Below, piece after piece: positions 14,223-20,861 of a stretch of DNA of 21,603 nt. The position numbers were made by a program, and so were the translations under genes. Every line of letters begins with the position of its first letter. The stretch's first letter is position 1. The notes below the pieces were generated by a model that was given only the letters and a program-made list of their open reading frames with translations, was not told the origin of the DNA and ran no database searches. This stretch comes from JBASRP01 sp044866075 (GTDB lineage Bacteria > Actinomycetota > AC-67): the NCBI GenBank assembly GCA_044866075.1, contig JBIOTQ010000054.1:1-21603 (forward strand). The letters are read 5' to 3'.

Positions 14223-15289
14223 GCCTCGCGACGCTCTTGGGTCGCCAACGGCTTCGCGAACACCATGCGTCCTCCAGAGGTCTGCACGACGCTCGTCACC
14301 ACGACGTCGGTGGTCGTGCCGATCAACGCGCGTCCGCCCTCGATGACGACCATAGACCCGTCGTCCAGATACCCCACGCCCTGGTTCGCCTCGCGTCCTT
14401 CTTTGGTGATCTGAACGTGGATCTCCTCGCCGGGCGCGAGGGGCTGGCGCAGGACTTCGGCCAGCGCGTTGAGCGAAAGAACCTCGATGCCTTGCAGCTC
14501 GGCGATGCGGCCGAGCGCCACGTCGTTCGTCACGATCGACGCGCCCCGCTCGCGCGCGAGCGCGACGACCTTGGCGTCGACCTCGGCGAACTCGGGGTAC
14601 ATCTTCTCGACCGGCCGGATGTCGACGAGCTTCTCGCGGCGCAGCGCGGAGAGCGTCTCGAGCCCGCGCTTCCCGCGGTTGCGGCGAACCTGATCGGCGG
14701 CGTCCGCGATGGCCTGTACCTCTTCGAGCACGAACGGCGCCAGCAAAAGCGTGCCGCGGATGAATCCGGAGCGCACGCAGTCGAGCAGACGCGGATCCAG
14801 GATCGCGCTCGTGTCGAGGACGCGAAGATCGGGCGCGCGCGTGCGGAACGACAGGCCGAAGAGCTGGAGGATGTCCTCCCGTTTCGTGATCCCCGCCTGG
14901 TAGCCGAGGAACGCCAACACGAGGACGACGAACCCCAGCACGGCGAGCCCGGCGTCGCGCTGCGGAACGAAGAGCAACGGCCAGCCGATCAGGCCCCCGA
15001 TCAACAGTCCGGCGACGGCGCCCATGCTGCCTGCGACCATGTCCGCGCCCGGGATCGCCGCGATGCGCCGCTCGGCGGCGCCGACGAGTCGCGCCACCGT
15101 GCGCCCGAGAACGCCGCCGACGACGTAGCCGACGAGGGAACCCATGACGGCGCCGAGGACGATCCGCCCCGACCCCGGATCGTCGACGATGCCTTGCGCG
15201 AGCTGGTAGCCGGCCGCCGTGCAGAAGGCGACGACGACGAGCCGCACCAGCTCGACGAACACGGCGCCCCGTTTGTGGTGCTCCTCCAT
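14219..15289 (-). CDS. yacL: PIN/TRAM domain membrane protein (YacL family)
   Basis: A 356-residue protein with four predicted membrane helices (about residues 12-31, 42-62, 84-106 and 113-132). A PIN ribonuclease-like domain follows (about 156-282), then a C-terminal TRAM domain (about 283-345, QPLAPGEEIHVQITKEGREANQGVGYL). PIN acidic residues are visible: LDTSAIL (D159), FVLEEV, AEVDAKV and TNDVALGRIA. The family lies beside radA/disA in Firmicutes (YacL) and is a candidate membrane-attached RNase; its substrate is unknown. I chose ATG 15289, which has GGGAG 4 nt upstream, over a frame reaching 15409 that would cross a terminator. It overlaps ispD by 4 nt and heads the yacL-ispD-ispF-cysS-rlmB run. 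Confidence 0.9.
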   Translation of the reverse strand: MEEHHKRGAVFVELVRLVVVAFCTAAGYQLAQGIVDDPGSGRIVLGAVMGSLVGYVVGGVLGRTVARLVGAAERRIAAIPGADMVAGSMGAVAGLLIGGLIGWPLLFVPQRDAGLAVLGFVVLVLAFLGYQAGITKREDILQLFGLSFRTRAPDLRVLDTSAILDPRLLDCVRSGFIRGTLLLAPFVLEEVQAIADAADQVRRNRGKRGLETLSALRREKLVDIRPVEKMYPEFAEVDAKVVALARERGASIVTNDVALGRIAELQGIEVLSLNALAEVLRQPLAPGEEIHVQITKEGREANQGVGYLDDGSMVVIEGGRALIGTTTDVVVTSVVQTSGGRMVFAKPLATQERREA

Positions 15290-15345
15290 GCCGCTCCCAG
15301 TCTTCATCATCGAGGCCGGCTGCGCACGCATCCGGTTGCGACGCG

Positions 15346-15362
15346 GGAACCGCTTCGGTTCC
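15346..15362. promoter_or_regulatory. Inverted repeat GGAACCG-CTT-CGGTTCC upstream of yacL
   Basis: A perfect 7-bp inverted repeat with a 3-nt loop in the 87-bp gap between the carD terminator and the yacL start. It could be an operator, or a hairpin in the leader of the yacL transcript. No clear promoter hexamers are visible around it. Confidence 0.35.
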
Positions 15363-15376
15363 ACCCGCCCACCCGG

Positions 15377-15407
15377 AAAACGAAAGAGCGCGGGACCTCC
15401 CGCGCTC
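15377..15407 (-). terminator. Rho-independent terminator after carD
   Basis: On the minus strand GAGCGCGGG-AGGT-CCCGCGCTC forms a 9-bp perfect stem, followed by TTTCGTTTT. It lies 18 bp past the carD stop. It separates the carD transcript from the yacL-ispD operon, so the latter needs its own promoter between 15290 and 15376. Confidence 0.88.
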
Positions 15408-15410
15408 ACG

Positions 15411-15427
15411 AGTCACCGCCGGTGACT
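15411..15427. repeat. Hairpin AGTCACC-GCC-GGTGACT overlapping the carD stop
   Basis: A perfect 7-bp inverted repeat with a 3-nt loop whose right arm covers the carD stop codon (15426-15428). It immediately precedes the terminator hairpin in the transcript and may act as an extra 3' stabilising stem. Confidence 0.5.
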
Positions 15428-15923
15428 ACTGAAGGCCCAAAACCTCGTCAAGCATGGCTTCGGCTTTGTCCTCATTGGAGTTGAGCGCGAAGGTCAGCTC
15501 GGAGACCAGGATCTGCCGGGCCTTCGAAAGCATCCGCTTTTCGCCGGCGGACAGTCCCTTGTCCTTGTCGCGGAGGGTGAGGTTCTTGACAACCTCGGCC
15601 ACCTGATAGATGTCGCCGGAGCGCAGCTTCTCGACGTGGTTCTTGAAGCGGCGGCTCCAGTTCGACGGCGACGGGGCTTGTTTCCGCGACTTGAGGATCT
15701 GGAAGACCTGATCGATCTCGTCCTTCGGAACGACGCCGCGCAGTCCGACCTCTTCGGCGCCGTCCATCGGAACCATCAGTGTCAGGTCGCCGTACGACAA
15801 CCGCAGCACGTAGTACTTGCGGGTGTTGCCCTCCATCTCGCGATCCTGGACGCCCTCTATCGTTGCGGCACCATGATGCGGATAGACGACCTTGTCTCCG
15901 ACGCGGAATGATCGCTTCGCCAT
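15426..15923 (-). CDS. carD: CarD family transcriptional regulator
   Basis: A 165-residue CarD/CdnL protein. The N-terminal RNA-polymerase-interaction domain (about residues 1-58) starts FRVGDKVVYPHHGAATIEGV, which resembles the RID of TRCF. The C-terminal helical DNA-binding domain includes PSNWSRRFKNHVEKLRSGDIYQVAEVVKNL and ends KAEAMLDEVL. CarD binds the RNA polymerase beta subunit and stabilises open complexes, especially at rRNA promoters; in mycobacteria it is essential. The length is normal. ATG 15923 is placed just before the fold; a longer frame to 15968 would run through the promoter. A strong promoter (TTGCGA-N17-TATTAT) and a terminator flank it, so it is a separate transcription unit inside the conserved block. 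It lies directly upstream of yacL-ispD. Confidence 0.95.
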   Translation of the reverse strand: MAKRSFRVGDKVVYPHHGAATIEGVQDREMEGNTRKYYVLRLSYGDLTLMVPMDGAEEVGLRGVVPKDEIDQVFQILKSRKQAPSPSNWSRRFKNHVEKLRSGDIYQVAEVVKNLTLRDKDKGLSAGEKRMLSKARQILVSELTFALNSNEDKAEAMLDEVLGLQ

Positions 15924-15936
15924 AGCGGGACCATGG

Positions 15937-15965
15937 ATAATAGCGCGAAAACGTGATGTTCGCAA
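15937..15965 (-). promoter_or_regulatory. Promoter of carD
   Basis: On the minus strand TTGCGA (15960-15965) and TATTAT (15937-15942) are separated by 17 nt. The leader to the ATG at 15923 would be only about 7 nt. This is the best -35/-10 pair I see in the window. Confidence 0.6.
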
Positions 15966-15971
15966 CACGAA

Positions 15972-15989
15972 CGCGCTGCTCAGAGCGCG
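15972..15989 (-). terminator. Weak possible terminator after disA
   Basis: CGCGCT-N6-AGCGCG, a 6-bp stem 11 bp past the disA stop, followed on the minus strand by TTCGTGTT. The T tract is poor and the carD -35 follows immediately, so termination may be partial. Confidence 0.3.
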
Positions 15990-16000
15990 CTTTACGCACG

Positions 16001-17083
16001 TCAGAGATAACGATCGAGCAAACTCGTTTCTGCAAGTCGGGTCAATCCGTCCTTGATGGACGTCGCGCGCGCCGCCCCGACCCCGTCGACCGAAAGCAGA
16101 TCGTCGATCGACGCCGTCATGATCTTCTGAACAGTTCCGAAACGCGCAACCATCCGATCGACGACGCCGGCCGGCAGCCGTGGGATCTTCGACAGCAGGC
16201 GGTATCCCTTCGGCGACACCTGGTGATCGAGTCCCTCGTGCGACGTCGCGAGCGTCATCGCGCGCGCGATCGCGAATGGATCGAGCAAGTCTTCCGTCGA
16301 CAGCTCGTCGAGCTGAGCCAGGACGGTCTCGACACCCCGCCGGCGGCGCGGCGCGACGTAGTCGCGTACGAGCAAGGTCCGTTCCTGGTCGACGCCTCCC
16401 ATCAATTCATCGAGCTGAAGCCGCAGAAGGCGCCCCTCGGTTCCGAGTTGTGTGACCATGGTCTCGATCTCGGCGGCGATTCGGCGGACCATCTCGATAC
16501 GCTGCACGACGTTCGCGATCTCGCGAACTGTGGCGAGGTCTTCGACCTCGAGGGCCGACAGGGTCGCAGATACCTCGTCGAGCCTCTGCTTGTAGCGCTC
16601 GAGGGTCTGCAGCGCCTGATTCGCGCGCGTGAGGATCGCGCCGATGTCTTCGAGGACGTGCTTCGCGGCGTCGACGTAGAGAGTAACGACGCGCATCGAC
16701 TGCGAAACTGCGACGACGGGACGCCGGGTCTGTCGCGCGACGCGCTCGGCCGTTCGGTGCCGCGTTCCGCTTTCGTCCGTCGCGATCGACGGATCCGGGA
16801 CGAGGTGTACGTTGGCACGAACGATCTTGGCGCCGTCGTCCGAGAGGATGATCGCGCCGTCCATCTTGGCGAGCTCGGACAGACGCTGCGCCGTGAAGTC
16901 CTCGTCGATCCGAAAGCCCCCGGAGACGACGCCGTCGACGTCGGAGTCGCCGAGGACGATCAGGCCGCCGGACTCGGCGCGGAGGATCCGCTCCAGGCCC
17001 TCGCGCAGCACGCGGCCCGGCGCGACCAGGTCGAGGGTCGCCCTGAGCCTGGCTTCATGCTTGCGATCTCTCTCTTGGGACAT
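16001..17083 (-). CDS. disA: DNA integrity scanning diadenylate cyclase DisA
   Basis: A 360-residue protein that makes cyclic di-AMP from two ATP while scanning DNA. The N-terminal DAC domain (about residues 1-150) carries D75-G76-A77 in KMDGAIIL and the RHRTAER motif (R108-R114), both needed for catalysis. A long helical spine follows (about 150-285), then a C-terminal helix-hairpin-helix region (LLSKIPRLPAGVVDRMVARFG and DDLLSVDGVGAARATSIKDGL) that binds branched DNA. The length matches the family. It begins 57 nt after radA with no promoter evident between them, so the two are probably one transcript. RadA and DisA work together in monitoring recombination intermediates in Bacillus and mycobacteria. 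ATG 17083 starts close to the family norm. Confidence 0.96.
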   Translation of the reverse strand: MSQERDRKHEARLRATLDLVAPGRVLREGLERILRAESGGLIVLGDSDVDGVVSGGFRIDEDFTAQRLSELAKMDGAIILSDDGAKIVRANVHLVPDPSIATDESGTRHRTAERVARQTRRPVVAVSQSMRVVTLYVDAAKHVLEDIGAILTRANQALQTLERYKQRLDEVSATLSALEVEDLATVREIANVVQRIEMVRRIAAEIETMVTQLGTEGRLLRLQLDELMGGVDQERTLLVRDYVAPRRRRGVETVLAQLDELSTEDLLDPFAIARAMTLATSHEGLDHQVSPKGYRLLSKIPRLPAGVVDRMVARFGTVQKIMTASIDDLLSVDGVGAARATSIKDGLTRLAETSLLDRYL

Positions 17084-17140
17084 GCGCGCGGCGCACGGCG
17101 TGCGGGTGGGCGGGGGGCCGAACGCGGCTCCCTCATGAGG

Positions 17141-18475
17141 CTAGAAATGCGTGAGCGCCTCTGTCACGTCGCGAACCGGCAGCAATGCTACCTCGGACGA
17201 GCGAGGCGGGGTCCGGCCGGCGGGGACGATCGCGCGCCGGAATCCGAGGCGCGCCGCTTCGTCGAGCCGGCGTGGAAGATCGGGCGCGTCGCGCACCTCT
17301 CCCGAAAGACCGACCTCGCCGACGGCCACGGTGCGGTCGCCGAGCGGCCGGTCGAGGAACGCGGAGGCAACCGCCAAACAGACGGCGAGATCGGCCGAGG
17401 GCTCCGAGGCCCTAACGCCCCCCATCGTTCCGACGAAAACGTCGTGACCGCCGAGCCGCATGCGCCCGCGGCGCTCCAGCACAGCGATGAGAAGAGCGAG
17501 GCGCTGCGCGTCGATGCCCGAGCCCGCGCGGCGTGGGGCCGGGACCGACGTCGGACCGGCGAGGGCTTGGATCTCGACGAGCAACGGCCGGTTGCCCTCG
17601 AGGAGCGGCGTCACCGCGACACCGGGGATGCTGACGTCGCGTTCACCGACGAGGACGCGTGAGGGATCGGCGACCTCGTGCAGCCCGTCGCCGAACATCT
17701 GGAAACACCCGACCTCGTGGGCCGGACCGAAACGGTTCTTGGTGGCGCGCAGCACGCGCAACGGACGGCCGGGATCGCCCTCGAACCACAGCACCGCGTC
17801 GACGAGATGCTCGAGCGTGCGCGGCCCGGCGACCTGCCCGTCCTTCGTCGCCTGGCCGACGAGGATCGCCGTCACGCCACGGTCCTTCGCGGCGCGCACG
17901 ACGGCCTCGCCGCACGCACGAACCTGTCCGATCGAGCCCGGCACACCGGGCACCTCCGGTTGCGCCAGCGACTGGATGCTGTCGATGAGCACGAGCGCCG
18001 GCGACGCCGCGTCCAGAGCGGCCAGGACCGACGGTACGGTGGTCGCCCTCGTCGCCCACAGCTCGTCCGGCACGCCGCCGAGTCGCTCGGCGCGCCCGCG
18101 CACCTGGTCGGGAGTCTCCTCACCGCACACGACGAGCACGCGCTCGCCGGCCGCGGCCGACAGCCGCGCCACCTGAAGGAGGAGGGTCGACTTGCCGATC
18201 CCCGGCTCGCCCGCGACGAGGTACGCGCCGCCCGCCGCCAGTCCGCCCCCGAGTACCCGGTCGAGCTCGCCGATGCCGGTGGCGCGCTGCCGGGGCCCGG
18301 CCGTAGCGACCGCCGCGAGCGGGCCCGGCGCCGAGGCCGGCTCGGCGTTCGCGCGGGTCTGCCCGGCGTCCTCTCGCATGGTCCCCCAGTCGCCGCACGC
18401 GGGGCAGCGGCCGACCCAGCGCGCCGATGTCTGCCCGCAGCCCTCGCACCGAGCCAGCGACCGCACTTTTGCCAT
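17141..18475 (-). CDS. radA: DNA repair protein RadA (Sms)
   Basis: A 444-residue RecA-like branch-migration helicase for recombination intermediates. An N-terminal zinc finger has C10, C13, C24 and C27 (CEGCGQ...CPAC). The ATPase core has Walker A GEPGIGKST (89-97), Walker B LVLIDS and the RadA-specific KNRFG (246-250). A Lon-protease-like domain forms the C-terminal third. In the conserved GHVTK-type segment the His is Gln (VGQATKDGQVAGPRTLEH), a minor deviation. I chose ATG 18475, where the zinc finger begins within 10 residues and a TAGGGT -10 box lies 7 nt upstream; an upstream extension to 18613 has no family resemblance. It is the first gene of the minus-strand block and precedes disA. 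Confidence 0.96.
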   Translation of the reverse strand: MAKVRSLARCEGCGQTSARWVGRCPACGDWGTMREDAGQTRANAEPASAPGPLAAVATAGPRQRATGIGELDRVLGGGLAAGGAYLVAGEPGIGKSTLLLQVARLSAAAGERVLVVCGEETPDQVRGRAERLGGVPDELWATRATTVPSVLAALDAASPALVLIDSIQSLAQPEVPGVPGSIGQVRACGEAVVRAAKDRGVTAILVGQATKDGQVAGPRTLEHLVDAVLWFEGDPGRPLRVLRATKNRFGPAHEVGCFQMFGDGLHEVADPSRVLVGERDVSIPGVAVTPLLEGNRPLLVEIQALAGPTSVPAPRRAGSGIDAQRLALLIAVLERRGRMRLGGHDVFVGTMGGVRASEPSADLAVCLAVASAFLDRPLGDRTVAVGEVGLSGEVRDAPDLPRRLDEAARLGFRRAIVPAGRTPPRSSEVALLPVRDVTEALTHF

Positions 18476-18482
18476 GGAGCGG

Positions 18483-18488
18483 ACCCTA
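18483..18488 (-). promoter_or_regulatory. -10 box of radA, probably leaderless
   Basis: On the minus strand TAGGGT ends 7 nt before the ATG at 18475, the same geometry as at several other genes here. No clear -35 is visible. Confidence 0.4.
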
Positions 18489-18590
18489 GCGGCGGGGTGT
18501 GACAGCAGCGCTCTTCGGGGAGAAACGGAAGGCCCCAGCAGGAGAAACGCCCTCGTCGGAGAAAACCTGCGGCGGGGGGTGCGACGAACG

Positions 18591-18821
18591 ATGCAGGACG
18601 AAGACAAGGACAAGCCCGGCTACCTCGGCGCCATGTTCGACGAGGAGCAGCGTCTCGTCCTGGTCCCGGTCGATCCGCAGAAGCCCTGGGCCGCTTTCCG
18701 CCGGATGCGCAAGATGATGAAGCGGTCGCGGAAGGGCGGCGCTCAGGCCGTGAACATGTTCAAGCCTCCGCCTCAGGAGGCGAAGATCATCCCGCTCCCG
18801 CGGCGCGACGAGCAGACGTAG
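18591..18821 (+). CDS. Small basic protein of unknown function
   Basis: A 76-residue open frame beginning MQDEDKDKPGYLGAMFDEEQ, with a central basic stretch RRMRKMMKRSRKGG and a proline-rich end. The start is acidic and the middle strongly basic, which could suit binding to a nucleic acid, membrane surface or acidic protein, but I recognise no family. A purine run GGCGGGGGG lies about 10-18 nt before the ATG. It is the only + strand gene between radA and the mutY-rlmN operon, so it is transcribed alone. Its last 35 nt overlap the 3' end of rlmN on the other strand. The frame also stays open far upstream (antisense to radA), so the ATG is chosen for its position beyond radA. It may be a lineage-specific gene or chance. 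Confidence 0.45.
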   Translation: MQDEDKDKPGYLGAMFDEEQRLVLVPVDPQKPWAAFRRMRKMMKRSRKGGAQAVNMFKPPPQEAKIIPLPRRDEQT

Positions 18822-19791
18822 CCCGCCCCTTCCTCTCCGTCGCCAGCTGCCCGCACGCCGCATCGATGTCGCGTCCGCGCGTGTCGCGGATCGTCACGTT
18901 GGTGCCGGCCCGCCGCAACTCCTCGGCGAAGGCCTCCACTCGGGTCGACGCCGGAACGCCATACCCGGGCGTCGGATTGAGCGGGATCACGTTCACGTGG
19001 ATGTCCGTTCCGCGCAGGAGTTGCGCGAGCGCCTCCGCCTGCCACGTGTGGTCGTTCGTCCCGGCGATCAGCGCGTACTCGACCGACACGCGGCGACCGC
19101 GTGCGCGGCGAAAGTCCTTCGCCGCCGCGATGCAACGAGTGACCGGCCAGCGCGCGTTCACGGGGACGAGCTGGGAGCGCGTCTCGTCGTCCGGGGCGTG
19201 CAGCGAGAGCGCGAGCGTCAGCGGTAGCGACTCGGCCGCCAGACGTTCGATCTGCGGCACCAGGCCGACGGTCGAGACGACGATGCGCCGAGCCGAGATC
19301 CCAACGTCCTCGTGGATCGAGCGGACCGCGTCCAGCACGGCGTCGTAATTCGCGAGCGGTTCGCCCATCCCCATGAAGACGACGTTGGTGGGCCGCTCGC
19401 CGAACTCCGCGCCGGCCCACAACACCTGGGCGACGATCTCGAACGGTTCGAGGTTGCGGATCAATCCCATCTGCCCGGTGGCGCAGAAAGTGCAGCCCAG
19501 CCCGCACCCGGCCTGCGACGAGACGCAGACCGTGCGCCTGCCGTCGCGGTAGCGCATGGCGACCGCCTCGTACGAGCCGGGAAACAGAGCCTTGACGGTG
19601 TCGCCGTCGTCGGCGGTCCGGACCGCGATCGGTGCCGGACGGATGAGGCCTACGCTTTCGGCGAGCTCGCTGCGCAGCGCCGCCGGCAGGTCGGTCATCT
19701 CCTCGAAACTCGTTGCGAAACGCCCGTAGACCCAGCGGGCGACCTGCCGCGCGCGGTACGCCGGTCCCGGAACCTCGAAGGGAAGGCTCAT
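18787..19791 (-). CDS. rlmN: 23S rRNA/tRNA adenine-C2 methyltransferase RlmN
   Basis: A 334-residue radical-SAM enzyme that methylates C2 of A2503 in 23S rRNA and A37 in some tRNAs. The N-terminus has the RNA-binding motif YRARQVARWVYGRF. The iron-sulfur motif is C-GLG-C-TF-C within CVSSQAGCGLGCTFCATGQMG, whose first Cys corresponds to a conserved residue of RlmN. The methyl-carrying Cys near the C-terminus is in RDTRGRDIDAACGQLA. Other family motifs are FMGMGEPLANYD and LALSLHAPDD. The absence of Cfr-specific features cannot be proven, but housekeeping RlmN is far more likely. ATG 19791 overlaps the mutY stop by 4 nt (ATGA), so the genes are translationally coupled. A long upstream open frame is a shadow of mutY. 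Confidence 0.95.
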   Translation of the reverse strand: MSLPFEVPGPAYRARQVARWVYGRFATSFEEMTDLPAALRSELAESVGLIRPAPIAVRTADDGDTVKALFPGSYEAVAMRYRDGRRTVCVSSQAGCGLGCTFCATGQMGLIRNLEPFEIVAQVLWAGAEFGERPTNVVFMGMGEPLANYDAVLDAVRSIHEDVGISARRIVVSTVGLVPQIERLAAESLPLTLALSLHAPDDETRSQLVPVNARWPVTRCIAAAKDFRRARGRRVSVEYALIAGTNDHTWQAEALAQLLRGTDIHVNVIPLNPTPGYGVPASTRVEAFAEELRRAGTNVTIRDTRGRDIDAACGQLATERKGRATSARRAAGAG

Positions 19792-20738
19792 CGCCGGCGC
19801 ATCCTCGCGGGCAACCGGACGAGCCCACGGGCCGACCCCCTCCGGGCCACGGGGGTGAGCTCCGCGAGCCCTTCCTTCTCGAGAGCGGTCAAGATCTCGA
19901 CCAGCCGAGTCGGGTCCGTGTCCTCGCCCATCTGCTTCGTGAGATCGCCGATCGTGATGCCCTTCCGCGCGGCCCGGCGCAGGTGATCGACGATCGTCCC
20001 ACGCGCCTGGCGGCGCGAGCCCTCGAACCTTTCCTGCGGCCGGGGCTTCCGCACCGACGGTTTCCGGTGACGCCCTCTGGCGGCGTACGCGCAGCTCGTT
20101 CGCAGGGGGCACTTCGCGCAGAGCGGCGTCGTGACGCGGCACAACGTCGCGCCGACGTCCATCAGGGCCTGGTTCCAGCGGTAGGCCTCGCCGTCCGGAA
20201 GCCACTCGGACGCCAGGATGGCGATGCGATCGTTGGGAACTTCGTCCGGGTCCTTGCCCAAGGCCGACCGCGAGAGCACGCGCCGCACGTTCGTGTCGAC
20301 GACCGGCACCTGGCGGTCGAACGCGAAGCACGCCAGCGCACTCGCCGTGTATTCACCGAGGCCCGGCAGACGTCGGAGCGTGGCCGGCTCGGACGGAAAG
20401 ACGCCGCCGTGATCGCGGACCAGCGTCTGCGCCGCGCGGTGCAGCCCGACCGCCCGGCGGTTGTACCCGAGGCCGCGCCAGGCCTGGATGACCTCCATCG
20501 CCGGAGCGTGCGCGAGGCGCTCGAGAGTTGGAAAACGTTGCAAGAACTCGGAATAGGCCGGCGCCACGCGGCCGGTCCCGGTCTGTTGGAGCATCACCTC
20601 CGCGACGAGCGTGCGATAGGGATCGCGGGTCTCGCGCCACGGGAGGCTGCGGCCGTGTGCCTCGAACCACGCGAGGACCTTCTCCTGCGCCTTCGCGCGG
20701 GAGGAGGACGTGCGTGTCTTGGGACGGGTCACGGGCAT
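19788..20738 (-). CDS. mutY: A/G-specific adenine glycosylase MutY (no Nudix domain)
   Basis: A 316-residue DNA glycosylase that removes adenine mispaired with 8-oxoguanine. It has the catalytic Glu in AEVMLQQTGTGRV, the helix-hairpin-helix LPGLGEYTASALACFAF with the catalytic Asp in VVDTNVRRVL, and a 4Fe-4S cluster loop of spacing C-x6-C-x2-C-x5-C (CRVTTPLCAKCPLRTSC). The C-terminal Nudix-like domain that recognises 8-oxoG in E. coli MutY is missing. Instead there is a basic linker and about 60 residues resembling a winged helix (GTIVDHLRRAARKGITIGDLTKQMG, then LVEILTALEKEGLAEL). I prefer ATG 20738 because a TAGGAT box ends 7 nt before it; ATG 20747 would add three residues. It is coupled to rlmN by a 4-nt overlap. 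Confidence 0.9.
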   Translation of the reverse strand: MPVTRPKTRTSSSRAKAQEKVLAWFEAHGRSLPWRETRDPYRTLVAEVMLQQTGTGRVAPAYSEFLQRFPTLERLAHAPAMEVIQAWRGLGYNRRAVGLHRAAQTLVRDHGGVFPSEPATLRRLPGLGEYTASALACFAFDRQVPVVDTNVRRVLSRSALGKDPDEVPNDRIAILASEWLPDGEAYRWNQALMDVGATLCRVTTPLCAKCPLRTSCAYAARGRHRKPSVRKPRPQERFEGSRRQARGTIVDHLRRAARKGITIGDLTKQMGEDTDPTRLVEILTALEKEGLAELTPVARRGSARGLVRLPARMRRR

Positions 20739-20745
20739 CGCGGTC

Positions 20746-20751
20746 ATCCTA
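20746..20751 (-). promoter_or_regulatory. -10 box of mutY-rlmN, probably leaderless
   Basis: On the minus strand TAGGAT ends 7 nt before the ATG at 20738. If it is the promoter, the alternative ATG at 20747 falls inside it and cannot be the start. Confidence 0.4.
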
Positions 20752-20861
20752 GACGGGAGCGTCGCAAGCCGGGAATCCGAGCCGGCATGGAGGCAGGTCA
20801 CAGCGCCCGCCGCATCGAATCTCCCCAACCGGCACACAAGGGAACCGGAGGGGGAGAGCTG

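Noticed and set aside
13533..15416. Extending ispD upstream into a 627-codon protein
   Set aside because: The upstream part is a shadow of yacL; IspD begins at GTG 14222 with its CTP-binding loop.
15472..16035. Alternative minus-strand frame across carD
   Set aside because: It overlaps carD in another frame and gives an Arg-rich sequence without a domain.
14237..17662. Long + strand open frames opposite yacL, disA and radA
   Set aside because: All lie antisense to strongly conserved genes and have the Arg/Asp/Glu/Ala bias of mirror frames.
18787..20331. Extending rlmN to 514 codons
   Set aside because: The extra 180 codons shadow mutY in another frame; the ATGA overlap at 19788-19791 marks the true start.
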